Part shown: positions 1 through 7,421 of the stretch, piece by piece | Position numbering within the stretch: position 1 is the first letter of the stretch | How the letters are laid out: each line of letters opens with the position of its first letter | Assembly (NCBI GenBank): GCA_002448395.1 | Contig: DJXS01000037.1 | Span: 1-40,793, forward strand | DNA from: Lachnospiraceae bacterium UBA6998 | GTDB lineage: Bacteria; Bacillota; Clostridia; Lachnospirales; Lachnospiraceae | Reading direction: 5' to 3' | Length of the DNA stretch: 40,793 nucleotides | Translations under genes and position numbers: made by a program | Notes under the pieces: model-generated | What the model was told of the DNA's origin: nothing | The model's input: the letters and a program-made list of their open reading frames with translations, nothing else | Databases searched by the model: none

Positions 1-24
1 CTCCACTTTTTGGGGTGCAAGTCA

Positions 25-225
25 CACCGACGCTTCGGCGTCGGTCCAAGCGTTAGAACGGCGCCATAACAGCGCCGACTACATTTTTATAGCTTCACCG
101 ACGCTTCGGCGTCGTTCCAACAATTATAACGGCGCCGTAACGGCGCCGGCCACATTTTTTAAGCTTCACCGACGTTTCGGCGCCGCTCTGGCAATTAAAA
201 CGGCGCCATAGCGGCGCCGACTACA
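25..225. repeat. Three tandem copies of a 71-bp hairpin repeat
   Basis: Copies begin at 25, 96 and 167, so the period is exactly 71 bp; the third ends near 225. Each unit holds two inverted repeats: a CGACGC-TTCG-GCGTCG type hairpin with a TTCG loop (the third copy is degenerate) and a CGGCGC-N7-GCGCCG hairpin, followed by an A/T-rich spacer (ACATTTTTATAGCTT type). 71 is not a multiple of 3, so this is not a coding repeat. Read on the minus strand the GGCGCC hairpins are followed by GTTTT or GTTAT, so they could act as serial terminators of the NUDIX gene. The array may continue beyond the window edge. Confidence 0.85.
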
Positions 226-260
226 AAAATCTAACCAAGAAGCTATGACACCCCTACAGT

Positions 261-758
261 TCAGAAACGATATTCTCCATCGAAGAATCCATTAAGAAAG
301 GCTTGTGCCAAAGACTTGTCCCGAATCCTGGCCCGGGCTTCCCCGACGCTGAACCACTTCCAGGAGTCGATCTCCGAGTTGGGGCTGGGCTCGCCCTCCT
401 CTACAATTGCCGTGAAGTTCAGCATCAGCGTGTTGGACGGGGCGAAATAATGGCTTCTGTTGAAATGGCACTCCAGCACCTGCAGCCCGAGTTCCTCGCC
501 GACTTCTCTCTTGACCGCGTCCTCGGCGTCCTCGCCCTTGTTGACATATCCTGCCACCAGAATATAGGAGTCCCTTCCGTACTGCTTGATCAGGAGGACT
601 TTATCAAGTTCCTTGTTCATGACGATCATGCTGACCGCCGTGTTGTAGACCGGAAAGCGGAATTCCTGACACTGGGGGCAATATGGGACCATGCCTTCTC
701 CCATCAGATACTTTTCATCCAATTTGCAGCCGCACTGCATGCAATACTTCATTTCCAT
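261..758 (-). CDS. NUDIX hydrolase with N-terminal zinc ribbon (NudC-like)
   Basis: 165 residues. Cys6, Cys9, Cys27 and Cys30 form a CxxC...CxxC zinc ribbon, and residues 70-92 form a complete Nudix box (G-x5-E-x7-REVGEELG), so the metal-binding glutamates needed to hydrolyse nucleoside-diphosphate-X bonds are present. The zinc ribbon before the Nudix fold recalls NADH pyrophosphatases (NudC), but the protein is much shorter than NudC (about 260 residues) and lacks its N-terminal domain, so the substrate is not predictable. GGAG lies 7 bases before the ATG. The gene is monocistronic and is followed by the 71-bp hairpin array. Confidence 0.9.
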   Translation of the reverse strand: MEMKYCMQCGCKLDEKYLMGEGMVPYCPQCQEFRFPVYNTAVSMIVMNKELDKVLLIKQYGRDSYILVAGYVNKGEDAEDAVKREVGEELGLQVLECHFNRSHYFAPSNTLMLNFTAIVEEGEPSPNSEIDSWKWFSVGEARARIRDKSLAQAFLNGFFDGEYRF

Positions 759-796
759 ATTCGTTCTCCCGGAATTGTGAGGTTTACACTAGGACA

Positions 797-802
797 ATTA
801 TA
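797..802 (-). promoter_or_regulatory. Possible -10 box (TATAAT) of the NUDIX gene
   Basis: On the minus strand a perfect TATAAT sits about 40 bases upstream of the NUDIX start codon. No good -35 hexamer is seen at 16-18 bases, so the call rests on the -10 alone. Confidence 0.4.
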
Positions 803-927
803 ATACATAACAGTGAGGGTAGCATCTACCTTCTGAGATTTGATTGCACATATGCACGATTTTGTTGATTCTTATCTGATTGTTCGAATATTGCTGTGAC
901 ATACTTCCTGAAAATATGTTACCTGAG

Positions 928-1058
928 GGATGTATGTTAGCTCATATTTAGCTTCTGTACCTAATTTCCTGCCGCCCGGCCTTCAGATCGATCAGCACAC
1001 AGATATTATTTCTTCTCCAAGGGGCGATAATTTTCTTGAAAGGTCATTCTGTACCGAA
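928..1058 (-). repeat. Repeat cluster A: two 38-bp bipartite sites, both leftward
   Basis: Two copies of the bipartite site on the minus strand: 928-963 (core GGTACAGAAGC, then 23 bases ending ATCC) and 1022-1058 (TTTCGGTACAGAA, then 23 bases ending CGCCC). Their starts are exactly 94 bp apart. This is equivalent to the right half of clusters C and D; no rightward copies occur before it. The stretch between the two sites resembles the matching stretch of cluster D (shared GGCCGGG-GGCA and CTGAT-GAT runs). Confidence 0.8.
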
Positions 1059-1121
1059 ACTCTTCCAAATCTATGAGGCAGATCCATTGTGGGCGTCCAG
1101 AGTCGCTTCGCGCCTTGTCCG

Positions 1122-1190
1122 CCCCGGAAAAAAGACCTGGTTCTGCGCAGTGAGCGAGCTCCCTGCCAGAACCAGGTCTTTTTTCCGGGG
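1122..1190. terminator. 24-bp perfect inverted repeat, probable bidirectional terminator
   Basis: CCCCGGAAAAAAGACCTGG at 1122-1140 continues to 1145 and is perfectly complementary to 1167-1190, with a 21-base loop that can itself pair (GCAG with CTGC). Each arm carries an A6/T6 tract near its outer end, so either strand would give a long stem followed by U-rich sequence. It lies in the gap between the 61-residue gene and the repeat cluster and serves no obvious plus-strand gene. Confidence 0.65.
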
Positions 1191-1208
1191 TGCTGAATTA
1201 AAAACAAA

Positions 1209-1231
1209 AAAAGAGCGTTTCACGCTCTTTT
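1209..1231 (-). terminator. Rho-independent terminator of the 61-residue gene
   Basis: AAAAGAGCGT and ACGCTCTTTT form a 10-bp stem with a TTC loop. On the minus strand it is followed by a long T run. It lies 15 bases after the stop codon of the small gene. Confidence 0.85.
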
Positions 1232-1246
1232 CATGTCTTCAGCTCA

Positions 1247-1432
1247 TTATTTCCCGCTTTTCTGAGCACCGGGCTTCAGATTCTGAAGAATACTCCCAAT
1301 AGCCTCTAGCGCGCTGCGGCGCTTCTGCAGCATTTTCCGGGAATCGAGTTTGGCCTTTTCCAATGTGCTCTCTGTCTTACCAGCATCGGTTGCTGCAGTC
1401 CCCTCGAAACTATAGAGTTCTGTATACATCAT
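1247..1432 (-). CDS. Small basic protein of unknown function, 61 aa
   Basis: I do not recognise the family. Gene structure is the main evidence: GGAGGA lies 8 bases before the ATG, a consensus promoter (TTTACA-17-TATGAT at 1476-1504) lies upstream and a strong terminator lies just downstream, so this is a complete monocistronic unit. The product has a short acidic N-terminus followed by a Lys/Arg-rich predicted helix (roughly residues 18-45: TESTLEKAKLDSRKM and onward) and a Gly/Lys tail ending KSGK. No signal peptide, membrane segment or cysteine is present. A cytosolic, possibly helical or nucleic-acid-binding protein is conceivable but not shown. Confidence 0.72.
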   Translation of the reverse strand: MMYTELYSFEGTAATDAGKTESTLEKAKLDSRKMLQKRRSALEAIGSILQNLKPGAQKSGK

Positions 1433-1475
1433 GTTACATTTCCTCCGGTTGGCAGTTACTCTTTAACCGATTTCA

Positions 1476-1504
1476 ATCATAACATTTTTGTAACATTTTG
1501 TAAA
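1476..1504 (-). promoter_or_regulatory. Sigma-A type promoter of the 61-residue gene
   Basis: On the minus strand TTTACA (1504-1499), a 17-base A/T-rich spacer and TATGAT (1481-1476). Expected transcription start is near 1469, giving a leader of about 37 bases with a strong Shine-Dalgarno. Confidence 0.75.
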
Positions 1505-1534
1505 GAATTTTAAACACTTTACAGCCAACTTTTT

Positions 1535-2122
1535 TTATCCCTTTTTCCGGCTGATCACCGTACACAATGCGAAAAGCTCCTCGCCGGCCGGAAGGTCATG
1601 CACTCTTCCCACCCAGCCGTCGGCCATCCGCAGCATCAGTCTGCCGTCTCTGACAGTGTAACCATAGCACAGCATATGGTGATTGCCGTAAACAGGATGT
1701 CTGTGTACCTCCAGATACACGATCGCTCCGTGATCCAGTTCGGTGCATATGCGCCGCGCTGTAGCGGGGAAGGGTCCCCTGACGCTGTAACCTGTGATAC
1801 CGAAAGTCCGCAGGCTTCTGCGGATCATAAGCGGCACCAGGATGTCGGAAGTCCCTCCAAAAAGTTTGAGGAAATCTGTGTTCATATAGATCAGGCGCTT
1901 CCCGCCGATTCCGGCGATCCTGCGGAACACCGCCTCGGGTTTCTCCGAGAGAGGTTTTCCCTCCTTCCCGGCCAAAGTATAGACCAGGTTGGTGATCGCC
2001 GTCGGACCGCAGTGCTTTCTGTAAGCGCGGTCCAGTTTCGCGAACTGTCCGGTCGTGAAGCAGTATTCATTTCCCTTCCAGAACGTACTCGTGCGCCCTG
2101 CCTCTAATGATTCTTTGAACAA
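1535..2122 (-). CDS. C39-like papain-fold cysteine peptidase
   Basis: 195 residues without a signal peptide. The motif HCGPTAITNL near residue 38 is the catalytic-Cys helix typical of C39-like peptidases, GNHHMLCYGY near residues 145-155 carries the candidate His, and ADGW after it the Asp/Asn. The fold is therefore likely a papain-like cysteine protease or a relative that has lost activity. It starts 6 bases after the stop of the secreted SH3/3D gene, so the two are almost certainly co-transcribed and may be translationally coupled. The in-frame start appears to be TTG without a clear Shine-Dalgarno, so the exact N-terminus is uncertain. The substrate is unknown. Confidence 0.8.
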   Translation of the reverse strand: MFKESLEAGRTSTFWKGNEYCFTTGQFAKLDRAYRKHCGPTAITNLVYTLAGKEGKPLSEKPEAVFRRIAGIGGKRLIYMNTDFLKLFGGTSDILVPLMIRRSLRTFGITGYSVRGPFPATARRICTELDHGAIVYLEVHRHPVYGNHHMLCYGYTVRDGRLMLRMADGWVGRVHDLPAGEELFALCTVISRKKG

Positions 2123-2128
2123 AGCTTT

Positions 2129-3187
2129 TTACCACGTCACCGCTATATCGAGCTGATTGGGATTGCCGGCGGCAAATCCGCCTGTATCAACGACGATGCA
2201 GGTGCCCAGACTGCACTCCACGAGGGATCCGAAAGGATGGACTCCAAGGTTTGCCGCGCACATAATGTAGTCGCCGAACATCTTACAGCCGTCATTTCTT
2301 ACCCACACATCGTAGTAATAACCTCTTCGGTTCATATTTCTGACGCAGCCGCTCATATTGAGATTGTAATAAGTCTCCTTGCCTGAGGGGCCGTATACGC
2401 TGCCCTTGCTGCGGGAGAGCACCGGGCCGTTCCAGTTAAGGCTCCTGGTCTGATTAGCGAGTTCGGACCTGCGCTCTTCCTTAACCGCCTGTGCCCAATC
2501 TTCCTTGGCCTCGGAAGTCTTCTCAACGAGAATCTCTTCCTGCTCCTGCTTGCTCTGGGCTTCGTTTTCTTCCTTTCTCGCGTCATCTGCTTTGAGCGCC
2601 TCGATCTCAGCCGGGTCTCTGGTGATGACACTGCTGTCCAGATAACCGATCATTCCGCCGACTCTCACTTCCCAATATGTGAGATCATTGGTGCCGGTAA
2701 GGTTGATCGAACTATATTTTTCCAAAGAAACGATATCTTCCGCGTCATCGGAGGGCTCGCTCTTTACAGCTGCCGCTTCTGTGATGTAAACGATCGAATC
2801 TTCGCTCTTAAACTGATAACTGCTGTCAAAAGCCGCGCCGATCGTGCTCTTGTTCATCTCTGTCTCATCGGCGGTCGGTGCCTGCAGCACCTCCTCGGCT
2901 CCTGCGGCTGCGGACGGATCATCCGCTTCCTCGCTGTTTTCACCCGTTATCATCGTCACGCCCAGATCCGCATTGTCGATCGCCTTCGCTGTCTCCGGCG
3001 TGATCACGTTGCCCGCTGCATCGGTGGGCACCTGATTGTCTGTTGTCTCCTCCAGGATCTGCGCTGTCTCTGTATTGGTTGCTCCCTCTCCGGCTGTCTC
3101 GGTCGCCTGCGCTGCTGTACCCCAGACCGCGCCAGCGCCCATCAGGATCACTGCTGACAGACAGAGGGAAAGTATCCTATTTCTCAT
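2129..3187 (-). CDS. Secreted protein with SH3 domain and C-terminal 3D-type domain
   Basis: 352 residues. Residues 1-28 are a signal peptide ending at TAAQA. A Thr/Glu/Ala-rich linker follows, then a bacterial SH3-like stretch (about 125-195, VYITEAAAVKSEPS through YLDSSVITRD), a charged coiled segment (about 195-245) and a C-terminal domain with MCAANLGVHPFGSLVEC, VVDTGG and LDIAVTW, which matches the 3D (Asp-Asp-Asp) double-psi barrel of Rpf/YocH/MltA-like wall enzymes. A role in the cell wall is likely. GGAGG precedes the ATG by 4-5 bases. The C39-like peptidase gene follows at once, suggesting a joint envelope function. Confidence 0.85.
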   Translation of the reverse strand: MRNRILSLCLSAVILMGAGAVWGTAAQATETAGEGATNTETAQILEETTDNQVPTDAAGNVITPETAKAIDNADLGVTMITGENSEEADDPSAAAGAEEVLQAPTADETEMNKSTIGAAFDSSYQFKSEDSIVYITEAAAVKSEPSDDAEDIVSLEKYSSINLTGTNDLTYWEVRVGGMIGYLDSSVITRDPAEIEALKADDARKEENEAQSKQEQEEILVEKTSEAKEDWAQAVKEERRSELANQTRSLNWNGPVLSRSKGSVYGPSGKETYYNLNMSGCVRNMNRRGYYYDVWVRNDGCKMFGDYIMCAANLGVHPFGSLVECSLGTCIVVDTGGFAAGNPNQLDIAVTW

Positions 3188-3300
3188 AAATCCTCCATTT
3201 TCTCTGCGTTCTTACCTAAAACATTGCCTATTTTAGCATGCAGATTTTAAAAATGTCGGATTTTGGTTTTTCTTTATACTTTTTTACAGAAAGTTTATAA

Positions 3301-4191
3301 TTAACACTTGTCCAGGTGCACATCCATCTGCGGGTAAGGGATCTTGATGCCTTCCGCATCGTACTGCAGCTTGATCTCTTCCGTGATATACCACTTGGAC
3401 TTAAGATATTCCGATCCCGGCACCCATCCGAAGGCCTCGATCACCACAGCGCTGTCCCCCAGACTGCTCACGTGCACGTTGATCCCCTTATCTGCGGTCA
3501 CCGCGGGGCAGCTCAGGTATACTCTCTCCATGACTTCTTTGGCCTTTTTGATGTCTGAGTCATAGCTGATTCCAACCGAAATGTCCAGGCGCCTCTCCGG
3601 CATCATGGATGCATCAGTGACCGCCGAATTGGAGAGTGTGCCGTTGGGAATCGTGAGCACACGGTTGTCAACGGTCGTAATGGTCGTATACACCAGCCCG
3701 ATCGCCTGCACTGTCCCGTCGCCAAAAGATGTCATAATATAGTCACCCACTCTGAACGGCTTCATCAGCAGAATCAGGATGCCGCCCGCCACATTAGCCA
3801 GGCTCCCCTGCAGGGACATACTGATCGCCAGACCTGCCGCGCCCATGACCGTGACGATGGAAGCCGTGCTGACCCCCAGCTGCCCCACGATCATGAAGCC
3901 CAGCACTACATACAGAAACATCCTGGCGGCAGACATCAGAAACTTTTTGACTCCTACGTCGATTGATGTATGCTCCAAAAACTTGTTCAAAAGTTTCAGC
4001 AAAACATCGATCAGCTTCCTGCCGACAATAAAAATGATTAACGATATTACAATATTGAAAACAAGCTTCTGCAGAGAAGGCGCCAGCGTTTCAAGCACTT
4101 TCTCAAGCGTGCCCGGTGTCAGGTCCGAGGGGTCAATAGTGGGCACTTCCGGTGTCTCCGTCCATGCACGCATTAAGCTCAATGAATACAT
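3301..4191 (-). CDS. Small-conductance mechanosensitive channel (MscS family)
   Basis: 296 residues, close to E. coli MscS (286). An N-terminal amphipathic region is followed by TM1 (about 45-65), TM2 (about 85-108) and the pore-lining TM3, which has the Ala/Gly-rich pattern AAGLAISMSLQGSLANVAGG. Then come the beta domain (PFRVGDYIMTSFGDGTVQAI, IPNG) and the alpha/beta C-terminal domain. It should open in response to membrane tension on hypo-osmotic shock. It lies 45 bases after the coiled-coil gene at 4237 and may share its transcript. Confidence 0.95.
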   Translation of the reverse strand: MYSLSLMRAWTETPEVPTIDPSDLTPGTLEKVLETLAPSLQKLVFNIVISLIIFIVGRKLIDVLLKLLNKFLEHTSIDVGVKKFLMSAARMFLYVVLGFMIVGQLGVSTASIVTVMGAAGLAISMSLQGSLANVAGGILILLMKPFRVGDYIMTSFGDGTVQAIGLVYTTITTVDNRVLTIPNGTLSNSAVTDASMMPERRLDISVGISYDSDIKKAKEVMERVYLSCPAVTADKGINVHVSSLGDSAVVIEAFGWVPGSEYLKSKWYITEEIKLQYDAEGIKIPYPQMDVHLDKC

Positions 4192-4236
4192 ATAACAAAT
4201 TTCCTTTCTTATCTTACTTCCGTCGCTGTCAAAAGA

Positions 4237-5052
4237 TCATCCGTTCCAGTTCCCATCGCTGTCAAAAGAGAAGCTGAGCTGCTCTTCCGTTCCACCCTGC
4301 TCTTCGTTCTCACGCTCGGGAGCTGCTCTTCTGACTCTGTACGTCTCTTCATGAAGAGTAGTAAAGTCTTTCTTGAGGTAGATCAAGTACTCTTCCTCAG
4401 GAATATTATATTTTCCAAGCAGTTTGGAAATCATTTTCTTGAGATATCTGGCGCTGACATGGGTCTCAACATACAGATCAGCGTCCGGAATCTTCGCCGG
4501 CGTATCGAGTCCGACTCCATCCCTGGAAAAATACGGGCGCTTCCTGCCCTGCAGATCCGGGTCCATCTCCAGGCTTGTGAAAAGCATCGGATTCATCCTG
4601 TTGAGCATCGCGCATGTCTGCAGGAGCATCTGTTTCCAGCTGTCCACCTCTATTTTTTGGCCATACAGCGAGAAGGCTGCCGGTTTCTTATTAGTGATCA
4701 CACTTGTAAGATCATAGGGCACAGTCTCATCCACGCGGAAAGCATCATAATCAATCTTCTCCAGCGCATTTCTCTCCCTCTCAGCCCTCATAAGGCTCTG
4801 CTCCCGGCTGAACTGCGCACGGCACTCATCCACGCTTTCCAGTTCTTTGCGCACACTGCGGTAGATCCTGCGATACTGCCGGATCTGTTCGGGATCCTTG
4901 TCCTTGCGATATTTTTCCTTCTCGATCTCCAGCATGATCGCCGCGCCGGTCTCCTCAAGAAGCCCGGACAGCCTTTCCATCTCTCTCGACAGCTTCTCAG
5001 CATTCTTCGGAAATTCGCGATAAAGATCAGCAGCAATTTTCTCCAGTTCCAT
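4237..5052 (-). CDS. Cytoplasmic coiled-coil protein with a conserved but unnamed C-terminal domain
   Basis: About 271 residues from the ATG at 5052, chosen because GGGAG lies 5 bases upstream; an ATG 11 codons earlier has no such site. The N-terminal 110 residues are highly charged and helical. The next 110 (from about KPAAFSLYGQKIEVDSW to EEYLIYLKK) form a compact domain with a SWKQMLLQ helix, a GRKRPYFSRDG turn and a YVETHVSA strand-helix. I believe this domain recurs as the C-terminal part of assorted bacterial proteins, some in defence or DNA-related contexts, but I cannot name it. The tail is acidic and Gln-rich. The gene ends 45 bases before mscS. Function unknown. Confidence 0.8.
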   Translation of the reverse strand: MELEKIAADLYREFPKNAEKLSREMERLSGLLEETGAAIMLEIEKEKYRKDKDPEQIRQYRRIYRSVRKELESVDECRAQFSREQSLMRAERERNALEKIDYDAFRVDETVPYDLTSVITNKKPAAFSLYGQKIEVDSWKQMLLQTCAMLNRMNPMLFTSLEMDPDLQGRKRPYFSRDGVGLDTPAKIPDADLYVETHVSARYLKKMISKLLGKYNIPEEEYLIYLKKDFTTLHEETYRVRRAAPERENEEQGGTEEQLSFSFDSDGNWNG

Positions 5053-5149
5053 AGTCACTCCCTGCATTCTCGCGTGCTTGGCCACAGGCTGCGGCTTCTG
5101 TTACCGCGCCACTATTATTCTACAACAGATGGAATTGTGTTGAAATAGC

Positions 5150-5178
5150 AAAAAAGACCGGGCTCCAAAGAGTCCGGT
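5150..5178 (-). terminator. Terminator of the hybrid histidine kinase gene
   Basis: On the minus strand GACCGG...CCGGTC followed by six T. It lies about 50 bases beyond the kinase stop codon. The inner CTC/GAG pairs lengthen the stem. Confidence 0.8.
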
Positions 5179-5230
5179 CCGATCAATCTTAACTATAGAA
5201 ATCAAATTTGCTCAGAACGCTTCATAGCAT

Positions 5231-7294
5231 TCATTTCTTCCCGCGCAGCTTCCAAATCGTCTGGTTGAGCACCTTAATGTTGATAGGCTTGGGGATATGT
5301 GCATTCATTCCGCAGGCAAAGGAGCGCTCGACGTCTTCTTCCATGGTGTCAGCAGTCATTGCCAGGATCGGCACGGTCGCCGCATCTTCCCGAGGAAGAT
5401 TGCGGATAGCAGCCGTTGCCTCATAGCCGTCCATCAGGGGCATTCTGATGTCCATAAGGACCATGTCGTAAAAGCCCGGTCTGGAACTGCGGTACATTGC
5501 CACTGCTGCTTTTCCGTTTCCGGCGATCTCGCATCTGGCGCCTTCCACTTCCAGAAGTTCTTTGAGAACGTCCGCGTTGATCGGGTTGTCCTCAGCCACG
5601 AGGAATCTCAGTCCTCCGAGAGGATTTGAGCTCATGGACTCGCTGCCTGTTCCTTCGCCGCCCTGGTCGAGGCTCAGTTCCTCTACGATCGTACGGAAAG
5701 TAGAGAAGAAGAAAGGTTTGGGCATGATCGCGTCTATGCCGGTCTTGTGCACGTTCTGGATAAAGTGCTCCGCCTTATCCGACATCAGGATGATCGCCGG
5801 TGTTTTGGCCCAGTTCATAGCCCGGATCTCATCGGCGACTTCCCAGTAGCCTTTGTCCTGAAGGTCGCGGTCCATGAGGTAAAGATCGAAACTTCTGTCC
5901 TCCACCCCGGCCTGCTCAATGAGCTGCATTGTACCGTAAGCGCTCGCGGTATAGTCCGCGTCCAGTCCTGTATCCCGGAGAAGCTCGCAGATACGCGCCG
6001 CTTCATTCATATTTTCGCCCACGACAAGGAGTCTGCGGACGCCGTGTTCGCTCCAGAAGTTATCTGCAGCCTGGCCTGCTGTCTGCAGCCGGAGACCGAC
6101 AAAGAAGGTCGAGCCCTGTCCCAGTGTGCTCTGCACGGAAATCGTGCCGCCCATCTGGGCCACAAACTTGCGGCTGACAGCAATTCCGATACCGGTGCCC
6201 TGCATACCGGGAACGTCATCGAAACGCCCGTTATTGTCAAAGAGTCTCTTCTGCAGCTCGCTGCTCATTCCCATGCCGTTGTCACGGACTTCAAAGGAAA
6301 TCTCTCTGAAATCAGCATCGCCATCGCTCTCTCTGCCGATCACAGTGAGGGAGATCTCTCCGCCTTCCTGCGTGTACTGCACTGCATTGTCGAGAAGGTT
6401 CATCAACACTTCCGTGATCCTGACCTTGTCACCGATGAAAATATCGTGCTCGATCCCAACTGTGCGGACCTCAAAGCGCTGGTGCTTGAGCTGTGTTTTG
6501 ACACGCGCCATGTCTGAGATCTCTTCTATAGTCTTGCCCAGCGCAAACTCGCTCTTATCCGCCTCGGGGCTGTTCTTATCTACTCCGCTCATCTCCATGA
6601 TCTGATTGATCATCGTGAGAAGGTCCTGGCAGGATACGCCGATCCTGTGGGCGTATTCCTTTACCTTAGGGGCGCTGTCCGCGTTCTTCATCAGAAGCAT
6701 CACGAATCCGGTAATGGAATTCAGAGGTGTCCGAAGGTCGTGGGACATTCCCTTGAGCATACGGTTGTGCACCGCCACTGTTCCGCCTAAGAGAAGCTCA
6801 TGCAGGCGGCTGTTATCAGCTGTCCCGCCCTCGGCGTCAAGGTACACCACAAGATAGCGGTTTCTGCCCTTTATGCCCTCGATCCGCGCGACGCTTCTGT
6901 GATAAGCCTTGGGCTGACCGGTCCGCCTGTCCAGGCATTCCGCGTCTGAGCGCAGAATTGCGCTTTCGCCCGAGTTGCTGCCGCCGCTCTGCTCGGAGAT
7001 GGTATCCCCGAACATTTCCTCACAGGGAATATCTCCGGAGTCCGGCCCGAGTTCGCGAACATCGCTCATAACCAGCTCTCTGGGCAGACCAAGTGCCTCC
7101 TCCACGTTAGGTGAAACGTAAACGGCGCCGCGGCTGCCTTCCTCAACAAGGAGCAGCAGGTTGCTCGTTCCCACCACCATAGTGTCATATAGTTTATTCG
7201 TGGCCTCCAGCTCTTCCTTTGCTTCATTGAGATCCTTCTTCAACATCAGATTTTCCTGAAGAATCTCCTGGATTTCACTTTCCGTAAACTGCAT
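5231..7294 (-). CDS. Soluble hybrid sensor histidine kinase with two receiver domains
   Basis: About 687 residues from the ATG at 7294, which has AAGGGA 7 bases upstream; an ATG ten codons earlier lacks one. Order: N-terminal coiled coil (1-35), PAS-like domain (about 40-155), HisKA with SHDLRTPLNS (His near 185-190), HATPase with N box LMNLLDNAVQYT and G boxes DNGMGM and GTGIGIAVS, a first receiver domain, and a second receiver with AEDN, LMDIRMPLMDGYEA, AMTAD and PKP. The first receiver keeps LMDRD and PKP but has GEN in place of the usual acidic pair, so it may phosphorylate poorly. No transmembrane helix is present, so it senses a cytosolic signal. No partner HPt or output regulator is adjacent. 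Confidence 0.93.
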   Translation of the reverse strand: MQFTESEIQEILQENLMLKKDLNEAKEELEATNKLYDTMVVGTSNLLLLVEEGSRGAVYVSPNVEEALGLPRELVMSDVRELGPDSGDIPCEEMFGDTISEQSGGSNSGESAILRSDAECLDRRTGQPKAYHRSVARIEGIKGRNRYLVVYLDAEGGTADNSRLHELLLGGTVAVHNRMLKGMSHDLRTPLNSITGFVMLLMKNADSAPKVKEYAHRIGVSCQDLLTMINQIMEMSGVDKNSPEADKSEFALGKTIEEISDMARVKTQLKHQRFEVRTVGIEHDIFIGDKVRITEVLMNLLDNAVQYTQEGGEISLTVIGRESDGDADFREISFEVRDNGMGMSSELQKRLFDNNGRFDDVPGMQGTGIGIAVSRKFVAQMGGTISVQSTLGQGSTFFVGLRLQTAGQAADNFWSEHGVRRLLVVGENMNEAARICELLRDTGLDADYTASAYGTMQLIEQAGVEDRSFDLYLMDRDLQDKGYWEVADEIRAMNWAKTPAIILMSDKAEHFIQNVHKTGIDAIMPKPFFFSTFRTIVEELSLDQGGEGTGSESMSSNPLGGLRFLVAEDNPINADVLKELLEVEGARCEIAGNGKAAVAMYRSSRPGFYDMVLMDIRMPLMDGYEATAAIRNLPREDAATVPILAMTADTMEEDVERSFACGMNAHIPKPINIKVLNQTIWKLRGKK

Positions 7295-7343
7295 CTGAAC
7301 ATCCCTTGCACAAACAAAAACCAAAGTTTCTATAATCTTTCCT

Positions 7344-7372
7344 ATTGTATACTAAAATACGGCTTAATACAA
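7344..7372 (-). promoter_or_regulatory. Promoter of the hybrid histidine kinase gene
   Basis: Minus strand TTGTAT (7372-7367), 17-base spacer, TACAAT (7349-7344). The start codon lies 50 bases downstream of the -10. Confidence 0.7.
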
Positions 7373-7421
7373 TTCCAATCACGATAAGTACACTTAAACT
7401 TTTTCGAAGTTCAGCCTATTT

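Noticed and set aside
25..225. CRISPR array
   Set aside because: Only three units, the whole 71 bp is repeated rather than a short repeat with unique spacers, and there are no cas genes.
5747..6517. 256-codon plus-strand frame opposite the histidine kinase gene
   Set aside because: Antisense to the HATPase and receiver domains; no start signals.
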